Both the position numbers and the translations under genes were made by a program. A DNA stretch of 64,000 nt from JBMNGH01 sp050949725 (GTDB taxonomy: Bacteria; Bacillota; Thermosediminibacteria; Thermosediminibacterales; Tepidanaerobacteraceae), in the NCBI GenBank assembly GCA_050949725.1, contig JBMNGH010000011.1, positions 328,770 through 392,769 of the forward strand, read 5' to 3'. Position 1 is the first letter of the stretch; every line of letters starts with the position of its first letter. The notes under the pieces were generated by a model. It made no database searches, had not been told where the DNA came from, and saw only the letters and a program-made list of their open reading frames with translations. Of this stretch, positions 49,381 through 58,042 are shown piece after piece.

Positions 49381-50797
49381 TTGGCAAAACATGATTTTTT
49401 CGTAATAGATATTGGAAGTACCTATACTAAGCTGCGATTGTTTAATGGTGGTCGGCTAATAGCCTCTGCACAGTCTCCCACTACTATTGAAAATGTATAC
49501 AAAGGGATTTCTTTGGGAAAGGAAAAACTTCTTTCTGCTATCGGGGAAAGCTCCATAGATGCCAGGCATACCATTGCCACCAGCAGTGCGGCAGGAGGCC
49601 TCAGAATGGTGGCAATGGGATACACGGTAAGGGTCACAGCGAAAGCTGCTAAAGAAGTGGCCATGAATGCTGGGGCTCGGGTCCTGGAGATTGTTTCCCA
49701 GGAAGATTCCCCGGATTATCGGGTAGAGATCTTAAAAGAAATAAATCCGGATATAATTCTGCTTGCCGGTGGGACTGATGGCGGTGACGAGTCCTCCATG
49801 ATTGAAAATGCAACACTGATAGTAAAAAGTGGGACAAAAGCCGTTGTCATCATTGCGGGAAACATCAACTGCCAGCCGGCGGTTGCAGATATTTTGCGTG
49901 AAGGTGGGATCAAGTACGAAAGGGTACCTAATATAATGCCCACAATTCACGAATTGAGGGTTAGGGAAGCACGTGAGGCAATTCATAGGGAGTTCATAAG
50001 ACAAATTACAAAGGCTCAAGGCCTTGCCCTTCTCAAACAGGAGATAACTAACGACAAGATAATACCCACTCCTGGAGCAGTGCTCATGGGAGCAGAACTG
50101 CTGGCTCAGGGTGTTTATGAAGAAAAAGGCTTGGGAGACTTAGTTCTTGTTGATTTAGGGGGAGCAACAACTGATGTCCACTCTGTAATGCCTAGTCTAG
50201 AGAAATTAGGAGATGAGGAAAGAGGCTTAATCGTAGCAAACGAAAAACAGGTTTCCTATAGGACTGTGGAAGGCAATCTTGGAATGAGGGTCAGTGCTCA
50301 AGGCATACTCGATGCCGTAGGGTGTAAAGGTGTATTAAAGAAAAAAAACATATCCGATAAGTCAATGGAAGAGGATTTATTCAAATACGCATCTTTTCTA
50401 GAAAAGAACCCAGAACATCTGCCAGAAAACGAAAAGGAAGAGCTTTTTGATGAACTTTTGGCAGAAACAGCGATTGAAATATCTTTAAAAACGCCATGCA
50501 GGTTATATTACCCAAGAATATGACCCTATTATGGGAACTGTCCCAGGAATGCCTGTAGGAAGAGATCTCCGTAGGGTGAAAAATTTAATCGGGGTTGGTG
50601 GATTCGTCGTGCACAATGAATCCACAAAAGTTCAAGGAGTCATTAAAAACGCCATCAAAAGACCTGGGTATTCCCTACTGCCGGAAAATCCTAAAATTCA
50701 TCTTGACAAAAATTACCTGTTGTATGCGGTTGGGGCCATATCCCAGGTTGATCGAGAATATGCATTTACAATACTAAAAAACTATTTTGAAATGTGA
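49381..50797 (+). CDS. MutL/GlmL-like ATPase, partner of the B12 mutase (single-base frameshift)
   Basis: The ASKHA-fold protein begins DFFVIDIGSTYTKLRLF (nucleotide-binding loop), then LAGGTDGGDESSMIENA and LVDLGGATTDVHSV. Family members accompany glutamate mutase and related B12 mutases and are thought to reactivate them. The first frame ends at 50523 after SLKTPCRLYYPRI. The expected sequence KRHAGYITQEYDPIMG follows if one A is removed from AAAAA at 50487-50491, and then runs to 50797. The restored protein has about 471 aa, normal for the family. TTG 49381 follows GAAGGGTG; GTG 49372 is in frame as well. Confidence 0.82.
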
Positions 50798-50816
50798 GTT
50801 TAAGGAGGAGACGAAC

Positions 50817-51689
50817 TTGAAAAAGACCACTCTTCTTAGAAATTTAATTGAGGATAAGGAGATTCTCTTAGCACCCGGTGCCCACGACTTACTGACGGCG
50901 AGAATTATTGAGAAAGCAGGTTTTAAATCGGTTTACATGACAGGATACGGTCAGGCTGCCAGTATGTTAGGAAAACCCGATGTGGGATTACTTACAATGA
51001 CCGAAATGGCGGACAGAGCGAAAAAATTTGCTCAAGCTGTTGATATACCTGTCATTGCTGACGGAGATACCGGTTTTGGCAACGCCATAAATGTGATTAG
51101 GACAGTTGAGGAATATGAACAAGCAGGAGTTGCCGCGATACAACTGGAGGATCAAGTGGCTCCTAAAAAATGTGGACACATGAATGGCCGTCAGGTAGTG
51201 CCAATAGATGAAATGTTGGGGAAAATTGAAGCGGCAAAATACGCCAGAAAAGATAAGGATTTCATCATCATTGCCCGTACAGATGCCAGGACCTCCTTAG
51301 GTTTTGATGAGGCTTTAAAACGAGCTAAAGCTTATGCTGATGCCGGGGCTGATGTGATATTCTTCGAGTCCCCTGAAAGTGAGGAGGAGATGAGGAAACT
51401 TAACGAAGAGATTAAGGTTCCTGCTTTGGCGAACATGGTAGAAGGGGGAAGAACTCCACTATTTAGCGCAAAAGAACTGGAAGAGATGGGTTACTCCATT
51501 GTTATATTCCCCACATCTTCGGTTTATGCTACAGCTCGAGCCATGAAGGAACTCATGTATGAAATTAAAGCAAAGGGATCCACAAAAGAGAGTCTGGAAA
51601 AGATGATTACCTTTTCGGAATTTAATGATCTGATTGGGTTACCGGAGATACGGGAATTAGAAAAAAAGTATGTGAGAGGGGGAGAGTAG
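50817..51689 (+). CDS. dml: 2,3-dimethylmalate lyase (isocitrate lyase / PEP mutase family)
   Basis: The 290-aa TIM barrel has ADGDTGFGNA, KKCGH (the Cys-Gly-His of the catalytic loop) and IARTDAR. It cleaves (2R,3S)-2,3-dimethylmalate to pyruvate and propionate, the last step. 2-methylisocitrate lyase PrpB is similar, but there are no prp genes here. TTG 50817 follows AAGGAGGAG and replaces an earlier in-frame ATG inside the MutL-like gene. Confidence 0.87.
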   Translation: MKKTTLLRNLIEDKEILLAPGAHDLLTARIIEKAGFKSVYMTGYGQAASMLGKPDVGLLTMTEMADRAKKFAQAVDIPVIADGDTGFGNAINVIRTVEEYEQAGVAAIQLEDQVAPKKCGHMNGRQVVPIDEMLGKIEAAKYARKDKDFIIIARTDARTSLGFDEALKRAKAYADAGADVIFFESPESEEEMRKLNEEIKVPALANMVEGGRTPLFSAKELEEMGYSIVIFPTSSVYATARAMKELMYEIKAKGSTKESLEKMITFSEFNDLIGLPEIRELEKKYVRGGE

Positions 51690-51789
51690 CCAAAAAAATC
51701 ACATGGTTTGCCCTAGGAGAGGACTAGATTATTTTTTTTAGCAGTATAATTGTTTTAGGCTAGTATTAATTAAAAGGGGGAAAAATAAT

Positions 51790-52881
51790 ATGTCTGAACA
51801 AAATCAAAAGGGTTTTGCTGCTTATCTGAAACAGCAGGGCATTGAACTTACTTTTGACAGAATTGGCATCAATGCTCTTGGTGCTATGGCTCACGGTCTA
51901 TTCGCGTCATTATTAATTGGTACGATTATTAATACCCTAGGTAATGTGCTTCATGTACCCTTTTTAAATCAAGCAGGCTCCTTTGCCATGGGTGTTACCG
52001 GTGCGGCAATGGCCGTGTCTATCGGCTATGCTTTGCAAGCACCTCCCTTCGTTCTTTTCTCTTTGGCAGCCGTAGGTCAGGCGGCTAACCAATTAGGTGG
52101 TGCCGGCGGACCTTTGGCGGTTTTCTTCATTGCTGTTATTTCTGCATTGGCTGGAATGTTGGTTTCCAAAAGAACTCGCATTGACTTAATTGTCACACCC
52201 TTTGTTACGGTCGTTGTAGGTGTCGCTGCTGCCTATATTTTGGCCCCACCCATAGGTGCCTTTGCTTCTTGGCTTGGAAGTCTCATCATCTGGGCTACAG
52301 AAATGAGACCATTCCTAATGGGAATTTTGGTGTCTGCTATCATGGGTATTATACTTACCTTGCCAATCAGTTCCGCTGCAACGGCTGCCGCTTTAGGTCT
52401 GATTGGTTTAGCTGGTGGAGCCGCACATGCCGGTTGCTGTGCTCACATGATTGGTTTCGCTGTCGCATCCTACAGGGAGAATAAAATAGGCGGTTTGGCA
52501 GCACAAGGCCTTGGCACCTCTATGTTACAAATACCCAACTTGCTAAAGAAACCGGTCTTGTGGGTACCTGCAGTGGTAGCCTCCATTGTAAACGGTCCTA
52601 TGGCCACGGTTGTCTTTAAACTCAGGCAAAACGGACCTCCAATTTCCTCCGGTATGGGGACTTCTGGCCTTGTAGGGCCCATAGGTGTCATTACCGGCTG
52701 GTTTACACCTTCAGAACAGGCCTTATCCCACGGTGAGGTTGCCATGACGCCTGCAGCTATAGATTGGCTTGGCTTGATTATGGTCTCCGTCGTTATTCCG
52801 GCGGTAGTGGCCTGGATTGTTTCTGAAGTAATGCGCAAGCAGGAAATCATCAAATTTGGTGATTTGAAAATCGATGTCTAA
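51790..52881 (+). CDS. EIIC-like (PTS_EIIC_2) membrane protein, candidate nicotinate importer
   Basis: The 363-aa protein has about ten hydrophobic segments and matches the EIIC-like family without any EIIA or EIIB domain. Characteristic parts are GINALGAMAHGLFASLLIGTII, GGPLAVFFIAVISALAGMLVSKRTRIDL, and AHAGCCAHMIGFAVAS. Such lone EIIC-like proteins cannot take part in PEP-dependent phosphorylation and have few known substrates. It is encoded between the lower-pathway genes (dml) and the nicotinate dehydrogenase genes, and no other transporter is in the cluster. Uptake of nicotinate (or export of an acid end product) is my inference. The ribosome-binding site is AAGGGGGAA. Confidence 0.75.
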   Translation: MSEQNQKGFAAYLKQQGIELTFDRIGINALGAMAHGLFASLLIGTIINTLGNVLHVPFLNQAGSFAMGVTGAAMAVSIGYALQAPPFVLFSLAAVGQAANQLGGAGGPLAVFFIAVISALAGMLVSKRTRIDLIVTPFVTVVVGVAAAYILAPPIGAFASWLGSLIIWATEMRPFLMGILVSAIMGIILTLPISSAATAAALGLIGLAGGAAHAGCCAHMIGFAVASYRENKIGGLAAQGLGTSMLQIPNLLKKPVLWVPAVVASIVNGPMATVVFKLRQNGPPISSGMGTSGLVGPIGVITGWFTPSEQALSHGEVAMTPAAIDWLGLIMVSVVIPAVVAWIVSEVMRKQEIIKFGDLKIDV

Positions 52882-52894
52882 AATTTGTGCTAAA

Positions 52895-53055
52895 AAATCC
52901 CTTGTCCAAGTTGTCAAAGGGCATGACTACTATTGGAGCCGAGCCATACGGAGGGGGACATGCGGTTCGGCTCTGTGTAAAATTCCAATTTGAAACCGAT
53001 TTAAGCTTTGTAAATCCTGAGTAGAGGCAAATATTGCTTTTACTCAGGGTAAAAA
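52895..53055 (+). promoter_or_regulatory. Structured leader before ndhF
   Basis: Three hairpins occur in the 215-nt gap: CCCTTG/CAAAGGG (52901-52921), GAGCCGA/TCGGCTC (52938-52976), and CCTGAGTA/TACTCAGG (53017-53048, with a 16-nt loop). None is followed by a strong T run. I do not recognise a Moco, NAD or other riboswitch. It may be a leader or processing region for the ndh genes. Confidence 0.35.
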
Positions 53056-53097
53056 AGCTAGTACAATATCCCAAATGATAAAAAGGGGGTAGGATTA

Positions 53098-53979
53098 GTG
53101 CAGGAATACAATTATAATGTGCCTACTGAGAAAGCCGAAGCCTTGATGATTTTGGACAGGGCTGCCGGAAACAAAAAAATACTGGCTGGAGGAACGGATT
53201 TAACTATCGCTATAAGGAATGAGGAAATATACCCTGATGCGATAATCGATTTGAAAAACCTTGAAGAGTTAAACTATATAAAAGCGGACAATGGCTATAT
53301 AAAGATAGGTTCTATGACAACTTTTACAGATATTGCCGAATCGGAATTAATAAAAAGCAAGGCTAAGGTATTACAAGAAGCCTGTGAAGAAATGGGTTCT
53401 CCACAGATCAGAAATTGGGCCACTATTGGAGGAAACATTGTCAACGCTTCACCGGCTGCAGATTCCGTTCCGGCACTTCTAGTGCTCGGTGCAGAAGTTA
53501 AACTTGAGAGCGTTTCAGGTGTAAGAGTACTAAAAGTTGAAGATGTTCTGAAAGGAATAAACAAGACTTCCTTAAAAGAAAATGAAATCCTGACTGAGAT
53601 ATCCTTTAAAGTTCCTTCAGATAATGCTGTTACCGGTTTTAGAAAACTAGGGCGGCGAGCTGCTTTGGCAATTGCCAGAATAAGTATAGCCTGCCTTTTA
53701 GAAGTAGAGGATAACAGTACAAGCTGTCGAGATATAAGGATATCTTTAGGAGCTGTGGCGAAAAATCCTTTCAGGGCTACCGAAGCCGAAGAGGTATTAA
53801 AGGGAAAAGATATATCTTTGGAACTTATCGACGAGTGTGTGGAAACCATATCAAATATAGCTGTAAAAACAATAGGTAACAGACCGTCACTGCCTTTCAA
53901 ACGCCAGAGCATAAAAGGCATTTCAAGGGAATTACTCACCCGTCTTTATAATGAAATAGAGCAAAAAAGACGGAGGTGA
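53098..53979 (+). CDS. ndhF: Nicotinate dehydrogenase FAD subunit
   Basis: The 293-aa protein of the xanthine-dehydrogenase FAD-subunit type has the FAD loops LAGGTDLTI and ATIGGNIVNASPAADSVP and a C-terminal CO-dehydrogenase flavoprotein domain. It passes electrons from the iron-sulfur subunit to NADP+. GTG 53098 follows GGGGGTAGG. The stop is next to the ndhS start. Assignment to nicotinate rather than xanthine rests on the adjoining split molybdenum subunits and pathway genes. Confidence 0.88.
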   Translation: MQEYNYNVPTEKAEALMILDRAAGNKKILAGGTDLTIAIRNEEIYPDAIIDLKNLEELNYIKADNGYIKIGSMTTFTDIAESELIKSKAKVLQEACEEMGSPQIRNWATIGGNIVNASPAADSVPALLVLGAEVKLESVSGVRVLKVEDVLKGINKTSLKENEILTEISFKVPSDNAVTGFRKLGRRAALAIARISIACLLEVEDNSTSCRDIRISLGAVAKNPFRATEAEEVLKGKDISLELIDECVETISNIAVKTIGNRPSLPFKRQSIKGISRELLTRLYNEIEQKRRR

Positions 53980-54464
53980 TGGATGTGGGCAAAATTAAAA
54001 TATCATTTGTCTTAAACGACGAAAATGTATCCATAGAAGTGGACCCGAGGAAAAGGCTTTTAGATATTCTTCGAGAGGATTTTATGCTGACAGGTGTTAA
54101 AGAAGGGTGTTCTGAGGGAGAATGCGGCGCCTGCACTGTAATAATTGACGGGAAAGCGGTAACTTCATGCCTCCTTTTAGCACCTCAGGTTAACGGTCGC
54201 CGAGTTACGACTATCGAGGGCTTGAAGAAAAATGGTGAGTTACATCCCCTTCAGGAAGCCTTCATAAAAGCCGGTGCTGTGCAGTGTGGTTTCTGCACTC
54301 CGGGCATGATTTTGGCTGCAAAGGCCCTTTTAGACAAAAATCCTAACCCCAGTCGTGAGGAAATAAAGACATCAATTTCAGGAAATCTATGCAGATGCAC
54401 AGGTTATAAAAAGATTGTAGAAGCGGTTGAATTAGCGGTAAATATTATGAAGGGAGGGCAGTAA
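53976..54464 (+). CDS. ndhS: Nicotinate dehydrogenase [2Fe-2S] subunit
   Basis: The product is about 160 aa with a plant-type N-terminal [2Fe-2S] domain (GCSEGECGACTV, ...SC) and a helical C-terminal [2Fe-2S] domain (QCGFCTPGM, GNLCRCTGY). All eight ligand cysteines are present. The frame overlaps the end of ndhF; GTG 53985 behind GGAGGTGATGGAT is an alternative start to ATG 53976/53979. Confidence 0.9.
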   Translation: MMDVGKIKISFVLNDENVSIEVDPRKRLLDILREDFMLTGVKEGCSEGECGACTVIIDGKAVTSCLLLAPQVNGRRVTTIEGLKKNGELHPLQEAFIKAGAVQCGFCTPGMILAAKALLDKNPNPSREEIKTSISGNLCRCTGYKKIVEAVELAVNIMKGGQ

Positions 54465-54465
54465 A

Positions 54466-55737
54466 TTGTTGGAGCCGTCTGTAGGGAAAAAAGTTATCCG
54501 TAAAGATGCTTTAAAAAAAGTGACGGGTGAAGCACTTTTCGCCGACGATATGGTTTTTGAAAGTATGCTTTATGGTAAAGTAGTCAGGAGTGAAGTGCCT
54601 CACGGAATACTGAAAAACATCGATGTGGAAGAAGCAAAAAAAGTTCCGGGCATAAAGGCCGTCCTTACACACAAAGATATACCGGGAGCTAATCGTGTGG
54701 GGATCATATTAAAAGACGAACCAGTTTTAGTAGATCATAAAATCGCCCGCATTGGAGACCCCTTGGCATTGATCGCAGGTGAAAGTCGGGAAGCGGTTGA
54801 AGAAGCGGCAAATCGTCTCAAAATAGAAATAGAAGAATTACCGCCGGTACTTGATCCGCATGAAGCCATGAGAGAGGATGCGATAAAAATTCACGGAGAG
54901 ACCAATGTTGTAGCTGTCAAGAATCTCATTAAAGGGGACATAGAAGAAGGTTTTAAGAAAAGTGATGTTATCGTGGAAAACAGTTACAAGACCAATTTCG
55001 TTACCCACATGTTCATTGAGCCGGAGAGCGGAATAGGCGATTTTAAAGACGGAATTGTAACCGATTGGTGCTCCTCCCAGAATGTTCACTTTGACCGTGC
55101 TGAAGTGGCAAGGGTCTTAAATATACCCAGGAGCAAAGCTAGAGTTATTCAAGCGATAACCGGAGGGGGATTTGGGGGGAAATTGGATATATCCACCCAG
55201 TGTCATGTGGCACTGCTTGCTTATTATACAGGAATGCCGGTTAAGATTACTTATTCACGGGTTGAATCCACAACTGCCTCATCAAAACGGCATCCGGCTA
55301 TAGTGAGGTGTAAAACAGGCGCTACAAAAGAAGGAAAACTTTTGGCAATGGATGCAGAAGTTATTTTAGATACCGGAGCCTATGCTTCATACGGCCCGGG
55401 AGTTATTACTCGAACGGTAGTTCATCTAACCGGTCCTTACGAAATTCCTAATGTGAGAATCAAAGGTTATTTAGTTTATACTAATAATCCTATGGCTGGT
55501 GCCATGAGAGGATTTGGTGTTCCCCAAGCGGCTATAGTGCACGAAAGTCAAATGGATATTTTAGCTGAAAAAATAGGGATTAGCCCATATGAAATACGAA
55601 AGAGAAATGTATTTAAACCTGGATCTTACACCGCTACAAACCAACTTCTCTCTCAAAGTGTTGGAATAGAACAGACTTTAGACGAAGCTAGCAAGGCAGC
55701 AAAAAAGATGCTTAAAGGATGGGAGGGAATTCTATGA
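54466..55737 (+). CDS. ndhL: Nicotinate dehydrogenase large molybdopterin subunit
   Basis: The 423-aa protein covers the N-terminal half of the xanthine-dehydrogenase molybdenum chain: KVTGEALFADD, GGGFGGKLD (molybdopterin-contact loop) and MRGFGVPQA. It stops after ILTKKML-like residues near 420, where the usual chain would continue. The remainder is encoded by ndhM, so the Mo protein is split in two, the distinguishing feature of nicotinate dehydrogenase. The E. barkeri enzyme carries a labile, non-selenocysteine selenium at the Mo site; there is no in-frame TGA here either. Confidence 0.9.
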   Translation: MLEPSVGKKVIRKDALKKVTGEALFADDMVFESMLYGKVVRSEVPHGILKNIDVEEAKKVPGIKAVLTHKDIPGANRVGIILKDEPVLVDHKIARIGDPLALIAGESREAVEEAANRLKIEIEELPPVLDPHEAMREDAIKIHGETNVVAVKNLIKGDIEEGFKKSDVIVENSYKTNFVTHMFIEPESGIGDFKDGIVTDWCSSQNVHFDRAEVARVLNIPRSKARVIQAITGGGFGGKLDISTQCHVALLAYYTGMPVKITYSRVESTTASSKRHPAIVRCKTGATKEGKLLAMDAEVILDTGAYASYGPGVITRTVVHLTGPYEIPNVRIKGYLVYTNNPMAGAMRGFGVPQAAIVHESQMDILAEKIGISPYEIRKRNVFKPGSYTATNQLLSQSVGIEQTLDEASKAAKKMLKGWEGIL

Positions 55738-56732
55738 TTAAAACCGGTATAGGAATTGGATGCATGTGGTATGGAATAGGGAATACTGGCTTGCCAAATC
55801 CTTCGGCGGCTTTTGTAGAGGTGCACAGTGATTGTTCTGCAACTGTGCTGACCGGCTGTGCCGATATAGGGCAAGGATCATGTACCATTCTCGCCCAGAT
55901 TGTAGCGGACACCTTAGGCCTAGACTATGAAGAGGTTTTTGTGATATCTGCTGATACAGGAGTTACCCCAGAAGCAGGTGCTACCTCTGCAAGCCGACAG
56001 ACCTATATATCCGGCAATGCCTGCAAGCGGGCAGCTGAAATGGCCAGGGAAACCCTTATAGACCTAGCTGCAGAACTTTTGGATGCTGATAAGAGCAAAA
56101 TTTATCTAAAGGAGAAAAGGGCATTTGTGAGTGGTGATGAAGAAAAACAGGTGTCTTTGGAAGAACTTTTGGATGAGTGTGGTCGACGTGGGACACTGGT
56201 AATAGGCAGTGGATCCTTCAACCCGGAAACCACTTATCTGGATCCTCACACAATGGCAGGCGTTCCATACGCCACCTATGCTTTTGCCACTCACATAGCT
56301 GAAGTTGAAGTTAATACGGAAACAGGTGAAATCAAAGTTAAGAAAATTATTGCAGCTCACGATGTGGGGAAAGCCATAAACCCACAACTTGTAGAGGGTC
56401 AGATAGAAGGCGGATGTCTTATGGGGATAGGTTATGCTCTGCTGGAGGAAGTATTATTATCTAATGGTCAAATAAAAAATCCCAATTTTTCCAAATATCT
56501 GATATGTACTGCCAAGGACATGCCCGAAATTTATCCCATAATAGTTGAGGATAAAGAAAAAACAGGGCCTTTTGGTGCAAAAGGTGTTGGCGAACCGGCA
56601 CTTATTCCTACTGCACCGGCAATATTAAACGCGATTTACAATGCCACGGGAGAGCGGTTTACTGAAATCCCGGTGACACAAGAAAGGTTCATTGAACAAA
56701 AATATTACAAAAATCAGGCTGATTCAAATTAA
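55734..56732 (+). CDS. ndhM: Nicotinate dehydrogenase medium molybdopterin subunit
   Basis: The 332-aa protein is the C-terminal half of the Mo chain: GCADIGQGSCTILAQI, GATSASRQTYISGNA and, near the end, GPFGAKGVGEPALIPTAPA with the catalytic Glu (GVGEPA). ATG 55734 overlaps the ndhL stop (ATGA), with GGGAGG before it, so the halves are made in equal amounts. Confidence 0.9.
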   Translation: MIKTGIGIGCMWYGIGNTGLPNPSAAFVEVHSDCSATVLTGCADIGQGSCTILAQIVADTLGLDYEEVFVISADTGVTPEAGATSASRQTYISGNACKRAAEMARETLIDLAAELLDADKSKIYLKEKRAFVSGDEEKQVSLEELLDECGRRGTLVIGSGSFNPETTYLDPHTMAGVPYATYAFATHIAEVEVNTETGEIKVKKIIAAHDVGKAINPQLVEGQIEGGCLMGIGYALLEEVLLSNGQIKNPNFSKYLICTAKDMPEIYPIIVEDKEKTGPFGAKGVGEPALIPTAPAILNAIYNATGERFTEIPVTQERFIEQKYYKNQADSN

Positions 56733-56859
56733 AGTGTAAACTGAGATGTCACCACCTAATTGGAAATTGGCATAAAAACCTTAATTACCGCACAACTATA
56801 TTACAAAGGACAAAGGATTAAAGTTGAGAAAGTCATTTAATTTTAAGGGGGTTCTAAAC

Positions 56860-58020
56860 ATGAGTACTGTAGCTATTAAAAATGTAGGGTCTTTGGTAAC
56901 GGGAGACATAAAGAATCCAGTTTCCTCAGCTAATACTGTTATCATCGAGGACGGGGTAATTGCAAAACTGGGTGATGAGGAGCTATTAAATCAATATAAG
57001 TGTGATATGACTATAGATGCAAACGGAATCACCCTTATTCCCGGCCTTATAGATTCCCATGTTCATCCGGTGATAGGGGATTTTACTCCTCGGCAAAATA
57101 CTCTAGGTTTTATTGAAAGCTCCTTTCACGGTGGAGTAACCACGATGATATCCGCAGGGGAATGTCATACCCCAGGCAGGCCTAAGGATGTGGCAGGGAC
57201 TAAGGCCTTGGCAGTATTAGCCCATAAGAGTTTTAAAAATGCAAGGCCCGGAGGTGTTAAACTGCACGGCGGCGCTTTAATACTTGAAAAAGGGCTGAGC
57301 GAAAAAGATTTTGAAGAACTGGCCCAAGAGGGAGTTTGGATAGTCGGCGAGATAGGCCTGGGCAGTATAAAAAAACCTGAGGACGCTGCCCCGATGGTGG
57401 AATGGGCGAAAAAATACGGATTTAAGACAATGATGCACACCGGAGGCACATCCATTCCCGGCAGCAGCACGGTTACGGCGGAGGATGTGATGCTGGTTAA
57501 ACCGGATGTCGTATCTCATCTAAATGGAGGACCTACTGCTATTCCACTGGAAGAAGTTAAAAAACTTATTGATGAGACTGACATATGTTTGGAAATGGTC
57601 CAATGCGGCAACTTTAAAGTTTTAAAACAAGCTATCCAATGGCTGAAGGAGAAAAACCAATTAGACCGGGTTATTCTCGGCAATGATTCTCCTTCAGGAA
57701 GCGGAATAATACCCTTGGGAATATTAAGATCTGTAGCCTTCATAGCATCTCTGGCGGGTGTGCCCGGAGAACAGGCACTGTGCATGGCTACCGGAAATAC
57801 TGCCAGAACTTATGAACTCAATGTGGGGATAATTGAAGAAGGAAGGGAAGCCGATCTGGTTCTGATGGATGCCCCAATGGGTTCTGTAGGTGACAATGCC
57901 GTTGAAGCATTGGAGGCCGGAGACTTAACTGGGATCTCGATGATAATTATTGACGGTAAAGTAGTTGCACAAAAGAGCCGAAACACACCTCCTCCTAAGA
58001 GAAAAGCAGTTCTTTGCTAA
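56860..58020 (+). CDS. ena: Enamidase (1,4,5,6-tetrahydro-6-oxonicotinate hydrolase)
   Basis: The 386-aa amidohydrolase has the HxH metal motif in DSHVHPV, GEIGLGSI, MHTGGTSIPG, SHLNGG and the catalytic Asp in LGNDSPSG. In E. barkeri the enzyme (385 aa) carries an Fe-Zn centre and opens the ring of tetrahydro-oxonicotinate to give (S)-2-formylglutarate and ammonia. ATG 56860 follows AAGGGGG. A 127-nt gap without clear signals precedes it. Confidence 0.9.
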   Translation: MSTVAIKNVGSLVTGDIKNPVSSANTVIIEDGVIAKLGDEELLNQYKCDMTIDANGITLIPGLIDSHVHPVIGDFTPRQNTLGFIESSFHGGVTTMISAGECHTPGRPKDVAGTKALAVLAHKSFKNARPGGVKLHGGALILEKGLSEKDFEELAQEGVWIVGEIGLGSIKKPEDAAPMVEWAKKYGFKTMMHTGGTSIPGSSTVTAEDVMLVKPDVVSHLNGGPTAIPLEEVKKLIDETDICLEMVQCGNFKVLKQAIQWLKEKNQLDRVILGNDSPSGSGIIPLGILRSVAFIASLAGVPGEQALCMATGNTARTYELNVGIIEEGREADLVLMDAPMGSVGDNAVEALEAGDLTGISMIIIDGKVVAQKSRNTPPPKRKAVLC

Positions 58021-58042
58021 ATCATATATTGTAGGTGATCTT

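Noticed and set aside
50480..50530. Programmed frameshift in the MutL-like gene
   Set aside because: TTTAAAA is a good -1 slippery site, but the downstream frame is +1. A simple A5-to-A4 difference explains it better.
52930..52985. Group II intron domain V
   Set aside because: GAGCCG and CGGTTC are in place, but the GAAA-type tetraloop and bulge are absent and there is no intron-encoded protein or remaining domains.
54466..56732. Frameshifted single xanthine dehydrogenase Mo chain
   Set aside because: ndhL and ndhM are joined by a clean ATGA overlap with a ribosome-binding site for ndhM, and the split is the known character of nicotinate dehydrogenase.
54466..56732. Selenocysteine in the nicotinate dehydrogenase Mo subunits
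   Set aside because: No in-frame TGA interrupts either gene. Selenium, if present, would be a labile cofactor.
56733..56859. Second sigma-54 promoter before ena
   Set aside because: TTGGCAT gives a -24-like half, but the -12 GC is missing at the required spacing.
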